Below, piece by piece: positions 12,291-23,384 of a stretch of DNA of 64,000 bases. The notes below the pieces were generated by a model. The model saw only the letters and a list, made by a program, of their open reading frames with translations. It did no database searches and was not told the DNA's origin. The position numbers and the translations under genes were made by a program. This stretch comes from Sclerodactyla briareus. Lineage: Eukaryota; Echinodermata; Holothuroidea; Dendrochirotida; Sclerodactylidae. The stretch lies in contig JAODTK010005923.1 of the NCBI GenBank assembly GCA_026419785.1, forward strand, positions 248,001 through 312,000, given 5' to 3'. Numbering within the stretch: the first letter of the stretch is position 1; every line of letters begins with the position of its first letter.

Positions 12291-14487
12291 AACTGACATA
12301 GCCCCCGTGAGGGTAGCCCGCACATGTGCAGCCTCGAATCAGAGCACTGAAGTGCCGGATGCGCAGATGCGCTTCTGATTAAAAACGTACTAACCGAACA
12401 TTGCAGCCCTGGCAGTATAAGGGGCCATTGTTCAGCTTCTGCCTTTTATACCCCCATCTTGTCTGGACCACCGACCTTCCCTCTCGAGCTTCCAAACATT
12501 CTATTCTTCTCTGGAGAATCACAACCATTTTGTGTTCCTGGACTTATATAACAGGCTGTACATGTTATTACAGGCGCGTGCCGCTCTCAATGAAAGCCTG
12601 TAATGCAATAGTAATCACAGAGAAAACAGTTTTTGAAGGACGTTCTGAAACACGGTTACTATTATACGCTACTGTGTAGTGGATCAGCCCAGTGTGACGT
12701 GACTTGGCCGTATGCTGCTAACACTAGTAGGCTAACAGCACTGTCAATATTAGATGGGTGTGAGCCTCTTGTGAATCTCACATGCATCCTCAAGTTCAAA
12801 CTTTGGACCAGTACTGTTACCCCCGTCATTATTACTTTTCCAACATAACCATCTTGTTATTGTAAAATGTTACCTACTAAGTATACACGACACGAGTTTC
12901 TCCTCGTGTGTACACAATTTAGTAATTACTTTTGGACATAAAGTCTTCATATTGTAAACCAGTGAAGACGACAACCAAACCTTTCACTCTGATTGTGTCA
13001 TTTGTCCTTCCAGAGCAGGCCTCCTCAACTAATTTTATGAGAGTGCCGATAACGATGTTACTATCCCAGCATATAGGTTGTCGTTGAGCGCACAAGTGAA
13101 ATTTCTCCGCTCCCCATCCTCTTTCCAGATTGCAGCAATTTCAGGCATTGCAGCATTTCCCCCTCCTTAAGGTAGTAAACCACGTCCCCAAAATTGATCA
13201 TGATTAAGAATTTTCATCAAGAAACGTTCCCGAAGAAACTCGTTCAAAGTATTTCTTGTTCTGTTCAGATTATGGGCAGGACTCCCCAGCTGCAAAATGC
13301 ATCGACCATGTTCTTTAATAAACAGCATTAGGCATGATTAGGCCAAAAAAAAAAAAAAAAAAAATATATCGATACTTGGAATCGCTTCTGATAAGTTCGA
13401 ATGCTGGGATCGAAAAGCCCACCTTGTATACGGTTGAATAAGACTCTGTGAAACGGATTTAGTGCCCCGAGTGTACCCTGCTGGGTGGGTTGGGGGGGGG
13501 CAACATATGGCCAAGTGTTCCGGTACAAGCATTTCTCATTCCACATCTTTACAGTTGGCTTGTCTGTTCAATAGAACATTTACAAAAAATAATTTTGTGC
13601 ATGGTTGTCCCTTCTGCGTGGAGTAATCAGAGTATAGGTAAACTCCTTGTGACCGACTACTGTGAGCATACCTTGGTAGTAATATACAAAAGGGAGTAGA
13701 AATATAAGTGTGAAATGATGCTGATTATGATAAAGATCGAATATAGTATATAGTAGTAAGTATAAGAACAATAAGAATCGTAAGAATAATACTAATATAC
13801 TATAATAATATAATAATAATAATCTATGTATAATGAACAGATAGGAGGGCTTTTGTTGCAGAACTATAACCGGGATGACATCATAATAGGAAGTTAGAAA
13901 AGCCCGGGCGCCGCCCAGCTCATCCGAGATCTCTCTCGATTTTAATGGCGTCAAACTGGTTTTAATTCAAACCCATTTAAGGAATTACCAATTATTTCGT
14001 TATTTGTTATTCGGTGGTTCAGTATCAGAATAATAACGGGTTATATCCGGGTTAAACAACCTCATTCTACTACATATCTACATAGGTCAGTGATGGCATT
14101 TATGGACATTGATAACAACGTACTTGAAGATCTAATGCCTCAGCTAGAACCACCTATGTCTGCTCTTCCTAATCAATTATATATCTCTGCCCACGTCTAA
14201 ATAATAAGTTAATTACATATTGTGAACAGAATTGTTTCGTTGTTCTTACAGTTCTGTATGCAATTATTGGTAACAAATTACAGTGTTGAACCCCCCATAC
14301 TTCTAATCTCATATCCAAAGCGATTATGTCCGTATAAATGTGTAACACTATTTGTAAACTTTTCCCCCCCCCCCCCTTCCTGAATAATTCACTGAACACC
14401 CTGTCTCTAGCAATTTAAAACACAAAAATGGAGCTTATAATGACATTATATCGATTGTTGATACAGTGAGTTTAATGAGCGTATACC
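12291..14487. other. Non-coding stretch
   Basis: No gene recognised. An imperfect inverted repeat at 12875-12924 contains CACGAG and CTCGTG stems. An A-run of about 20 lies at 13345-13364. A TA/TAA-rich segment lies at 13735-13830 and a C-run at 14365-14376. Confidence 0.55.
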
Positions 14488-15000
14488 CTTTTTGGATTCC
14501 TTACGAATCAAGGAATCTATGCAGTCATTGCCGTGTGTGTGCGTTTGTGACCCTAGCCCTATTACCACGATAACTCGTACCCCACGTGGATGGATCCAAG
14601 TTCATACGTTTTGCATATGATTCAACCGTAATTGAGTACATGGGTCCCTATTGTTCTGGGGTCAGGTCCAAAGGTCATCTGAAAGTCAGAAGAGGTCAAA
14701 GTCGAAAAATCTTGTTTAACACAATAATTCCAGAAGGCTTGGTCCATCCAGGTTGAATATGGTATGCAGCTTTATGAGGAGAACATGAACCCTATTGTTT
14801 TTGGTGTTAATCGGGGTAAGATTCGGGAAAACTTTTAAAAATTGTTGAAAATTGATATTTTGCCAAATTTTACGCTCGTTAACACGATAACTTAAACCCA
14901 CCTGGATGAATTAAGGTCATACTTGGTGTGTTCCCCATGATTAGTACACGAACCAAATTGTTTTGGGGTCAGTCAGTGGTCGTCCGAGGTCATGTGCAGC
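14488..15000 (+). repeat. AGGTCA-rich dispersed repeat, plus-strand copy
   Basis: The head motif CTATGCAGTCAT is at 14517, followed by a short GT tract. The body has about 1.5 units: ACGATAACTCGTACCCCA, GTGGATGGAT, CATA-then-GGGTCAGGTCC, then GGTCCATCCAGG and CCTATTGTTTTTGGTGTTAA. This is the reverse complement of the family at 2820-4065. It ends near 15000 in GAGGTCATGTG. No protein is encoded. Confidence 0.8.
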
Positions 15001-15127
15001 GGGGACATGTCCAACACATATTTCTTATCATTTATATCAGATTCTAATTCAAATAGACTTTTCTCCAACGTGCCATCTTCAAGCGGGGTGAACATATGGA
15101 TAGGCCACAAGGAGATTTGGTTTGGGA
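15001..15127. other. Junction between two repeat families
   Basis: Short unclassified sequence between the AGGTCA-rich copy and the following ~210-bp array. Confidence 0.4.
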
Positions 15128-15683
15128 CGTGGACTGTTGGTGTCGCGAATTGTAATGAATGAACAAAGATCAGTTCCTTCAAGAGCGTTTCTTGGGATAT
15201 ATATTTATGGAATTTATTGTCAATTTCAGGATGTTGCTTACTGTCATAAGACCCGGGAAGTGCAGTTTCCGGCAATATGGGGGGGGGGATGGGGGGGGGG
15301 GGCTCATGAGGTTCAAAATTTCCTTGTACCATACGTGCCCACTGATGGTGGCGCAAATTGTAATGAATGAACATAGATCAGTTCCTTCAAGAGCGTTTCT
15401 TGGGATATATATTTATGGAATTTATTGTCAATTTCAGAGGTGGTTGCTTACTGTCATAAGACCCGGGAAGTACCCCGTTTCCGGCCACTGGGGGAGGGGT
15501 TCGTGAGGCTCAAAATGTCCTTGTAACCTACTCGTCCACTGATGGTGGCCCGAAGAGAAGCGAAATGACATGATCAGTTCCTACAAGAGCGTTCTTGAAA
15601 TATTCATTTGGGTCAATTCATTGCTCAGTTTTGGGCTTGCTAATTGTCCATACGGCACAGTATGGCCGTTTCCTCCTGCATCT

Positions 15684-15714
<31 letters not shown>

Positions 15715-16230
15715 ATTAAACGAGAGTTTCCCTTCATTGCTCATTGGCTCCGCGCCACTGATGGTGGTCGCCGATTGGAGGATAGGAACATCGAACAGGT
15801 GCTTCCAGAAGGTTTTCTGATAGGCCCTGTCAATGATATTCTGAAATTATTGCCAGTTTTTTAAGGACTTGCTTACTGCCTACGGATCGGGAGGGGCCGT
15901 TTTCTGCAATCTGGGGGTCGGAATTTTTTTCCTGAACCCTACGCTTCAACGACCGACCGGTGGCTCGAATTTTAATGAAAGGTGGTCCATTCCCCTCATG
16001 ACTTTTTCTTATAAAGTCAACATTCGTAAGAATTTATTGGCCACTCAGGGATATCTTACTGCCCATATGGTCCCAGTGAGTGGTCCGGTCCCTTCCTTCC
16101 TGCCATCGTTGGGGTCTGAAAAATTCCCTTGGCACGATCGCGCCAACCGATGGTGGCGCTCCCCTTAGATGGTGCTTGGACCTCGTATGCCCCCCCCCCC
16201 CAATATTTCACACGATCGCCGCCCCTGGAA
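15128..16230 (+). repeat. Tandem array of ~210-bp units with phased G-runs
   Basis: Units start near 15136, 15349, 15545, 15763, 15959 and 16152 at a GATGGTGGCGC-AATTGTAATG-like anchor (the first copy reads GTTGGTGTCGCG). The first two units share about 80 nearly identical bases (15150-15229 and 15360-15438). Later ones are much more diverged. Each full unit has TTGCTTACTG, then CCGTTTCC-GCAATCTGG, then a G-run at the same place. The array ends in TTAGATGGTGCTTGG, a C-run after TATG, and AATATTTCACACGATCG. The same terminal sequence appears inverted at 59.7 kb, so this is a dispersed element with an internal array. Peptides repeated in the open frames are repeat artefacts. Confidence 0.8.
15684..15713 (+). 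repeat. Poly(G) run of 30
   Basis: Thirty consecutive G, the longest homopolymer of G or C in the window. It lies at the G-run position of the third unit of the surrounding array, where other units have 5-10. Confidence 0.95.
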
Positions 16231-17870
16231 TGTAGGCCATATCAGTGTGGTAGCGGTAGTATATTTAGTATAGGAATGAACTGCCGTTAACGGGAGTTCC
16301 CTGAAGTTCACGTTATCGTGAATTTGACCCTTGATAACAACAGTGGAAAATTGCACATCCCAATGTTCACTATTTTATCGCGAAAATGAATGCCCTACAT
16401 TCTTTGGGTAGGCCTATTGAACAAACCGGTTGATAGGCATTGAATGGGTCGTTGATGTCGTCAATTCTGGCATTTAAATAGTGTATAGGCCTCATGTGAT
16501 AACAGTGCTGGAAACTCTTCAATATTATCGGCCTACTGTTTAATGTTTAATATAAGCTACAGTTTTAAGTCCGATTCTTGACAGGTGTGGTGTGTGGTGT
16601 GATATGCGAAGAATTTGCCAAGAATGATCGATTCAAATCAGAGCGCTGTACCACGTCGGTTACTGATGACTTTGTCGTGGCTAACCGTGGTGGGTCGCGA
16701 TCACCGAAAGAGAGGACTTGCGGTATACCGATGCACTTCAGAATTGTTTACCAGAATATGGGACGCACTGCGAAAATTGTGAGAACGGATTAACGGCGCA
16801 GAGATGAAACATGTCATCGTTCGAAAAACATAAGCGAACGGTTACTTGAAACTCTTTTTTTCTCTACATCTAACCCCTCGTTCCGAGGAGCATCTTGAAA
16901 AAGAAACAGTGTAGCCGGCAGATGGTGAAGGTTCGAAGAGACTCAGGATTACGGGAGGATGCATGTTGTTTTTGGCTCTAATCCTCATTTAACCCTCCGT
17001 GAAAAACTGATGTATATATATAAATTCGTTAATCCTCAGTCATCGATAATTCCTTAACGTTACGTAATTATCTCTATTCGATACACACGAACACTTATTT
17101 GTCAGGAATAACTGAATTTAACCAGGCCTATAATGATCAATAAATTACCTCTTTAGTTAGGGGGTCCCCCATCTTTTTTCTTCGTGCCCTCGTGATTCAA
17201 GTCAAACAGGCAATCAACAGCATACGGCCAGTCCCTCGAAAAATATTAAACACCGATTGGGTGTAACTAAACAACGTCGTAAACGAACGTGCCCACGCTC
17301 AGGCTGTAACTATTGCGCTGACCATCGGTTCCCATGAAACAATTAAGCGTGAACGTCCCAAATTAAAGCACAACAAGACAAAGAACGAGAGACCAAAGAG
17401 ATTCAGAAACGATGAATATGCAGATCGGGGCTGCGACCATTACAACCAGATTGGAACGGTGATTGACGTTACTAAAATCCAAACTCATCCCAAAATGCAG
17501 CTTCTTTGTGAATCCTTCCTGCTGGTCTGACAAGGAGTGCACCCTTCCTGACATCCCTAAAAGACTTGTTACACACATGTGATGTTTTATGTTAAAATGC
17601 TTACATGTTATTCAGTTATATTCTCTCTGATGGTTTCCTCATTTCAACAGAATTCATGGACGCAAACCCTGCCTGACTCTGTTCAAGGAGCGAACACCAT
17701 CCTGTCTATCCTCAGATCAAGAGACATTAAGGTTTTATTGTCACGTTACATATTACTCGATTGTTGTCCGGATAGGTGCCAAAACAAATAGAGGGCTGGC
17801 ATCTGATCTGATCTTATGTTAGTTCAGTTTTTTTTCGCAGTTTCACTAGCAATATATAGTATATATATAC
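16231..17870. other. Non-coding stretch
   Basis: No gene or repeat recognised. The 71-codon frame at 16578-16793 and the frames at 17363-17791 have no family features. Confidence 0.55.
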
Positions 17871-17879
17871 CCGTGTTGT

Positions 17880-17990
17880 AGTCGAGACCGGCACGACCGA
17901 GACCGAGACCAGAGGGTGTCGAGACGAGACCAGGAGCACAACTGCGAGACTCGAGACCAGCAAGGAGGTCCGAGATCGAGACCGATACCG
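17880..17990 (+). repeat. GAGACC short-unit array, left
   Basis: Roughly ten occurrences of GAGACC or one-base variants, often as CGAGACCGAGACC. It is related in unit and orientation to the array at 19945-20095. Confidence 0.8.
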
Positions 17991-18965
17991 CATGTATATG
18001 TGAATAGTGCAACAATCCGATAGTCCGAACTTGTATTGTCAGGCCTTATTTACACCTACATTTCTTTTTTTGACATGATAGACAAACCGCTGCTCATTGA
18101 TACTTTGCTTTTTCGACGACCTGCAAACAAGTCAACACCATTCGACGAGGAGATAGTCGAACCACTGAGCATAGATCCAGGGTGGTGCCAGTGAGCATGC
18201 ACGCCCCCGCCCAATCCCGTCAGCCCCCCTCCCCCCCCCCCCCAGTTCCCAAATTTATCCGTGAAGCCATGACCAGAAGCACACCCCGCATGCCTCTCAC
18301 ATTTTGAAAAAAACGTCACAATCGATTGTTAAAACAAAACCCCGCCGGGATGCAGACTGACCTCTATGTCATTCACACGACTGAATCGGCACCGATACAC
18401 AGTACCAATCGCCACTGCTACTTGCCATGTATGAGCCCCCCTCCCTCTCCCACACCATCTTCACTTGGTCTACCTCCTCCCTTGGCCTGGGTGCATTCTG
18501 TCTCTGCCTCTTTTATGCAAGCCTTAGAATACACTCTTCCTAAACCAGGAAATTATTGATCATCTCCTGAGTCTCTTTCTGCATTCCATTAGCCGTCTTA
18601 ATGTCCTATGCCCCCCCCCCCCCCCCTCCCTCCCCAAGGACCCCGCTTTCCTTATGTGGCCAGGTGGGAGGCGCCATTCTATATTCAAAATCAAAAAACC
18701 AATAACTTACCCCTTCACACTGCATTACCATCAGCTTTTGTCCCTATGATTGGATGACATTTCATATGCGTACGTTAGGCCTCATTGTTTGTCGAACTGA
18801 GAATTCCAGTGTTTAGGCCAGTTTTCTACTTGTGGACCTTTTTACACATACAGTACAGCTAAAGGTGGTCATTTCTCACTAATCAACGGCTAGCAAATGC
18901 CCCCTGGACAAACAATGAAACCACTGGGCAGGCCTAGTAAAACTCTATGATAGGCTCTGAATTGC

Positions 18966-18968
<3 letters not shown>

Positions 18969-19005
<37 letters not shown>

Positions 19006-19014
19006 AAAAAAAAA
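18969..19014 (+). repeat. Poly(A) tract of 45 with one G
   Basis: A run of 35 A, one G, then ten A. It could be the tail of a retroposed sequence on the plus strand, but nothing upstream is recognisable as its body. A simple homopolymer is equally possible. Confidence 0.9.
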
Positions 19015-19944
19015 CTGGGAAGCTCTTAAAATACTCAATTGATTGACATGGGCATACCTACTTCATGACAAAGTACCAATAAAGCATCAGGTCCAATGTA
19101 ATAGTGGTACTGAGAACAATTCCCATTCTCGAGGACTGTGGCAGGCCAATGTCAGATCAAAATTAAATTTCGCGCAACTGGTACAAATGTCATAAAGGTC
19201 TAACCCGTCTGGAAAATCGAAACAAATTCATGTTCACAGTTCATAACATTGATAATTGATAGTCGTTTAGGCTACGGCAGTTACTAGCATAATTTGATTA
19301 CCAATTACTGCTCCTCCTCCCCACTAAATTAGTAACAGAAATCATAAATGTTAAAATCTCCTTCTCTTCAGTCCAGTATCAGGGTCAGTGCATGACTGCT
19401 GGAGTTTTGTATCGGGGTAGCATACGTAACGGGGTTCCCATGTTTATAGGCCCGGGTTCTTTTTTATTCATTCATTTTTTTTTTATCATGGTTGGGGTTC
19501 AATATATTAGGGTTGGATAATAATGAGGTTGAATAGGCCTAACAATACTGCTTCGAAATCGTGGAAGAACAGGATACTATTCAGGTTTGAACAGACACAT
19601 AACAATTATTCGGAGCAATTTGATTGGCTAATGCCTAATATATCCACTGTCAAACACAGGCATTCTTAAAGGGACGGTATACGAATGAACCAGTTATGGC
19701 TTCTGACCCCTTGCCTACTGTACTAAGAACTACTGTGTGTGACTGCCAACAGTTGAAGCTAGCACAATCCTGGGGCCCTGGGTACTAGGCCGTGGGTTGT
19801 TTCCCACATTGACCAAGTATTTAAAGGCCCACTCCCCTTGCTAGTTCATAGCAAAGCCCAACACATGAATTGCAGGATGATTTTTTTGCTGAACTCGAAA
19901 TTATTTCCGACGAAAAAAGACCCACCGACACCACTATTTTTGCT

Positions 19945-20095
19945 GGTCTCGAAGCGAGACCGGAAGCATTTCCGAGACCAGAAGGGTTCGAGACCGAGAC
20001 GACAGGGTGTCGAGACCGAGATCGGGACCGAGACCAGCAAAAAGCTGGTCTCGAGACCGGTCTCGAGACCGAGGCTGGTCTCGAGACACTACAAC
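19945..20095. repeat. GAGACC/GGTCTC palindromic array, right
   Basis: Alternating GGTCTCGAGACC units. Positions 20047-20070 form a perfect 24-base palindrome made of two such 12-mers. Further units lie at 19946, 20031-20040 and 20078-20087. The 6-mer and its complement alternate here, unlike the mainly one-directional left array. Confidence 0.85.
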
Positions 20096-20099
20096 ACTG

Positions 20100-20819
20100 A
20101 TATACGGTACAGTGTTCATATGGCTAACACTTGAACCCTCGGTGCGTTTAGAGAGTGGGGAAGAATTACATTCCATCTGGATGCGTTTTTTTTTTTTTCT
20201 CAGGTGGGTCTGACATCACACGTGGGACGTGGGTTTACAGGAAAACTGAGATTATTGTATGTAGCCTGATATTCTGTATCAATCGGAAGAGCAATTGGGC
20301 GCGAGAAGAAGCTGATATAACAATAAAAGGAGAATATAACAATCTTCCATTTAAGCAGCATTTAGACCACACTCCACAGGACACATTCCAAGCTCTACTA
20401 ATGAAAATATTGTACTCCCACAATTGCACATACACTACAAGTAATAGATACATCAATAACGCCACCAAGGATTCCGTATATATCAACGGTTTCCGGCATT
20501 GTGGAGCAGAAAGCTGAACTGAATACATCAGCTAGTACGATATCTGTTTTCGCTAGTTTACTGTATAATACGTCGGTGGTTTCGTACACCCAGTTTTGTT
20601 ATTTACCGGAAGCCTCTTTCCGAGATCTGTTCACCCATAATGAGCCCTGTTTGTTTTGGCTTCTAGGTGTGATTTGTCTAAATGAGTCGAGAAATCGCTA
20701 TATATTCTGGTCCGCCAGTTTGTGAGGGCGATAGATAAGTGGCGGTATCCAAGGATTCAAACACGTGTTTTCACAAGTATCATAGGACAGTTATGAAGTA
20801 GTAATCGAGATGTGAACAT
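20100..20819. other. Non-coding stretch before a LINE fragment
   Basis: Nothing recognised. A T-run of 13 lies near 20187. The longest frames (20155-20517 plus strand, 20235-20528 minus strand) overlap on opposite strands, and I cannot support either as real. Confidence 0.45.
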
Positions 20820-20834
20820 GCCTATGAGCTTGGT

Positions 20835-21071
20835 TTGACATCTGACTGTTTTCTAATTGCGGTGTTCACGATTCTGGGTCCCACTCTCTTCTCTTTATAC
20901 ACAACATCACTTGGAGAACTCATCAGGTCACATGGTATTGACTTCATGATGTATGCCGACGATACGCAGTTGTACTTGTCATTTCATCCCAATGATATTA
21001 CCATCCCTCTTCGAAGGAAGCTTGTATTGGTGCAGGATTGGAGGGGTCGCCATTTTCTCAGGTTTGAATGA
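20835..21071 (+). pseudogene. Reverse transcriptase palm fragment (LINE ORF2)
   Basis: A 78-codon open piece. Residues 14-22 are LGPTLFSLY (the conserved loop before the palm) and residues 40-43 are YADD. The usual GVPQGS stretch upstream has decayed to AVFTI. The function would be cDNA synthesis in target-primed retrotransposition, but the fragment is far too short to act. Confidence 0.9.
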
Positions 21072-21897
21072 TGACAAAACTTAATTGATTGTTTTTAGAA
21101 GTATGTTCACTGTTAATGCTGGTCTTGATGACATTGCCCTCACTGCTGGTAATCGAACATTCATGCGGTATCCTCTGTGCGTAATCTCGTTGCACAATTT
21201 GATCAATTCCCTAAAATGGACCGCTAGCTCTGCATCTTTAGCGCACCATGTACAGTTAAGACTTATTATTCAAGTTAGGAAATTCTGGACAAAGCGACAA
21301 CTGAAAAACTTGTTCATGCAACTATCTCTAGCCGAATTGACTATGCCAACTCCCTGCTTTAGGTGGTTGTACGCCTGGCCCAGATAGCAAAACTACAAAA
21401 AATACAAACATTGCTGCCAGAATCATCACCAGGGGTGACAAACGTACCTCAATGACCCTGATTCGCAAGGAGCTTCACTGGCTACCGATCCATGCCCGTA
21501 TAGATTATAAAATCCTCATTCTTGTATTCCGTGTCATCAAGTTCGGCAACCAGGATCCTTCTCGATGTCCTGGATCCTCACACTAGTCCCTAAGGCCCTT
21601 ACGATCATCACAGCAACCAGAGCGTCTTCAACACCCAGTAACAAGATTGAAATCGTTTGGCGACCGCAGTTTCCTGTACTCCGCCCCCCCCCCCGTTCTG
21701 CCTCAACGCCTTCCCCCCCCCAGCCATTCGCAAGTGCATGAGCTCCGACTCTTTCAAGCGTGGACTCAAGACTCATTTGTTGTTGTGTAGCTACTAAGCT
21801 TTTGTCTCTTGTATGTATATATATATATACCTTTTTCTTGTCACCTGTAAAGCGCTATGAGCAGCCCTTGGGTTGGATTCCACGCTATATAAGACTG

Positions 21898-21911
21898 TAT
21901 TATTATTATTA

Positions 21912-21946
<35 letters not shown>

Positions 21947-21958
21947 TATTATTATTAT
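21898..21958 (+). repeat. (TTA)n tail of the LINE
   Basis: About 20 TTA repeats with two interruptions, directly after the LINE 3' end. Confidence 0.9.
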
Positions 21959-21960
21959 AG

Positions 21961-22439
21961 ATCAGTCTTAATAGGAGCTCAAGAGGGGAAATATTCTATT
22001 GAATACATGTCGGATATTAACTCTACGGTGTTGATACACCTTCATATATTCTGTACAATTATTTTGTAACACTTATATTTTCTTGTATTTGCTAATTGCG
22101 CGCTACTAGCAAAGCACGATTCCGTCTTTTCAGCTTTTTGATCCGTGATCTCGGAGGTCAATTGTGAATTTTGTTTATATCATTTCTTTCGATTGTTTGA
22201 TCTCAGAAATATTCGCACTGGACTGTCTCGCTCGAAGAAGGTTCAGGAAGAGACTTGCCGATCACTTCATCGTGTGGCGTGTATGTGTGTGCGCGTGTTG
22301 CGTGACGATTGTGTGTCCCGCTCCCTCGTTAGCAGGATTCCTCCAAAAACAGTGAGGACCGATTCTGATGAAAGTTGTATGTAGTTCGGGGTTGAGTGGC
22401 CACGATCTGATAGATTTTGGGCACAAACATCACTAATTA
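21961..22439. other. Non-coding stretch
   Basis: No feature recognised. A short GT-rich segment lies at 22276-22315. Confidence 0.45.
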
Positions 22440-23100
22440 AGTAAGGTAATATGTAATTTATTGTGTAACCTCGTTAGCATGATTACACACGAACCGTGGT
22501 GCTATGGTTATTTGGTTAGGCACACAGGTACAGGATATGAAGTAGATGAACGGATTGAATTGCAGCGCCAATATGCTAATTAGTCGTCTAATTTGCATGA
22601 TTTATACGAAATTTTAAAGTTTGTTGGATTGCGACGAAAATTGGGGCGAGGCCATAAGGACCCTTAGTCCCGAAACGTAAACAAAAAAGATTCGTAGTCA
22701 CTGGAGGTTGTCCAATGTGTCTAATTTGCATGATTTATGAAAGAGCTTGAAGTGGTTGGGTTTCCATGATACCTGGTGGGTATGGTTACAGTATTTACGA
22801 AACTTTTCAACTTGGATTCTGGGTCACTGGAGTCATTCGCTTTGTATTTATTTGCATAGATCCGAAATTCGTTTTGATTCTCATGGCAGCTTGATGGCTA
22901 CCTTAGTCCCCGAAATTTTAAAAAATTAACAACACTGAGGGGTAATTTAATTCAAATGAAAAGTATATATTTTGTTCCAATTATGCAATATTCAAGTTTG
23001 ATGGATTTCCCTGAACGTATTCATTGCGGTCCACTATTGTTCCCGAGCTGGTGTACAATTGGGAGAGGCATTTTGTGTAATTTGTGGAATCTAGGCAATA
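22440..23100 (+). repeat. Tandem ~130-bp repeat carrying ATTTGCAT octamers
   Basis: The sequence TAATTTGCATGATTTAT occurs at 22588 and 22721, and a related TATTTATTTGCATAGAT at 22845. ATTTGCAT therefore lies at 22591, 22724 and 22850, spaced 133 and 126 bases. Units also share CCTTAGTCC-CGAAA (22661 and 22903) and TTGGATT. Weaker units appear to flank these near 22450 and 23070 (GTAATTTGTGG). No coding capacity. Confidence 0.6.
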
Positions 23101-23384
23101 TCAGTCACATTTCACCAGAACTTAACACTACTTTGATGGACATGGTAATAACATTCCTCATGAATTGAAATTGGTCACCGATAAGTAAGATGTTAAATGC
23201 TAATACCAGAATCTTGAAAGCAAACACGTGGGAAGCCTCATCATTTTTGGCATGGTGATTGATGGAAGGAAACCCCTGATCGCGCAAACCAGGCGAGACA
23301 CTGGGCCGATTACCTTGTTAGCTTTGTGCTTTGCGACGGAGACCCACGCGAAAATAATTTTGCATTACCAACATCCCCTTCTTC
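23101..23384. other. Non-coding stretch
   Basis: Nothing recognised. Confidence 0.4.

Larger units (their letters stand above)
17871..20099. mobile_element. Possible hAT-like non-autonomous element with GAGACC end arrays
   Basis: The left end reads CCGTGTTGTAGTCGAGACC at 17871. The right end, read as reverse complement from 20099, starts CAGTGTTGTAGTGTCTCGAG. CAGTG-type terminal inverted repeats are known for the hAT superfamily. Both ends lead into arrays of GAGACC/GGTCTC repeats (17880-17990 and 19945-20095). The base run ATATAC flanks both ends, but the left flank is an AT repeat, so this is weak target-duplication evidence. The interior has poly(C) at about 18228-18243 and 18610-18626, a long A-run at 18969-19014, and no transposase. 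Two independent small elements are the alternative. Confidence 0.4.
20820..21960 (+). mobile_element. 5'-truncated L2/CR1-like LINE with reverse transcriptase remnant
   Basis: The frame at 20835-21071 contains LGPTLFSLYT followed by FMMYADDTQLYLSF. The YADD catalytic motif of reverse transcriptase (palm, motif C) is encoded at 20952-20963. Downstream frames give broken thumb and C-terminal pieces: IDYANSL near 21340, then ARIITRGDKRT and RKELHWLPIHARIDYKILIL (21420-21525), then DSFKRGLKTHLLLC near 21745-21785. The 3' end has TGTAAAGCGCTATGAGC and GCGCTATATAAG, followed by a TTA microsatellite tail, as is typical of this LINE group. At least four frameshifts or stops separate the pieces, so it is a dead copy. 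No 5' part is visible. Confidence 0.88.

Noticed and set aside
15122-15506. Two frames with repeated peptide SVPSRAFLGIYIYGIYCQFQ
   Set aside because: The peptide repeat mirrors the ~210-bp DNA repeat, and the same DNA reads in two frames with no conservation of either.
20155-20528. Overlapping ~100-120-codon frames on both strands
   Set aside because: Mutually overlapping on opposite strands, with nothing recognisable in either.
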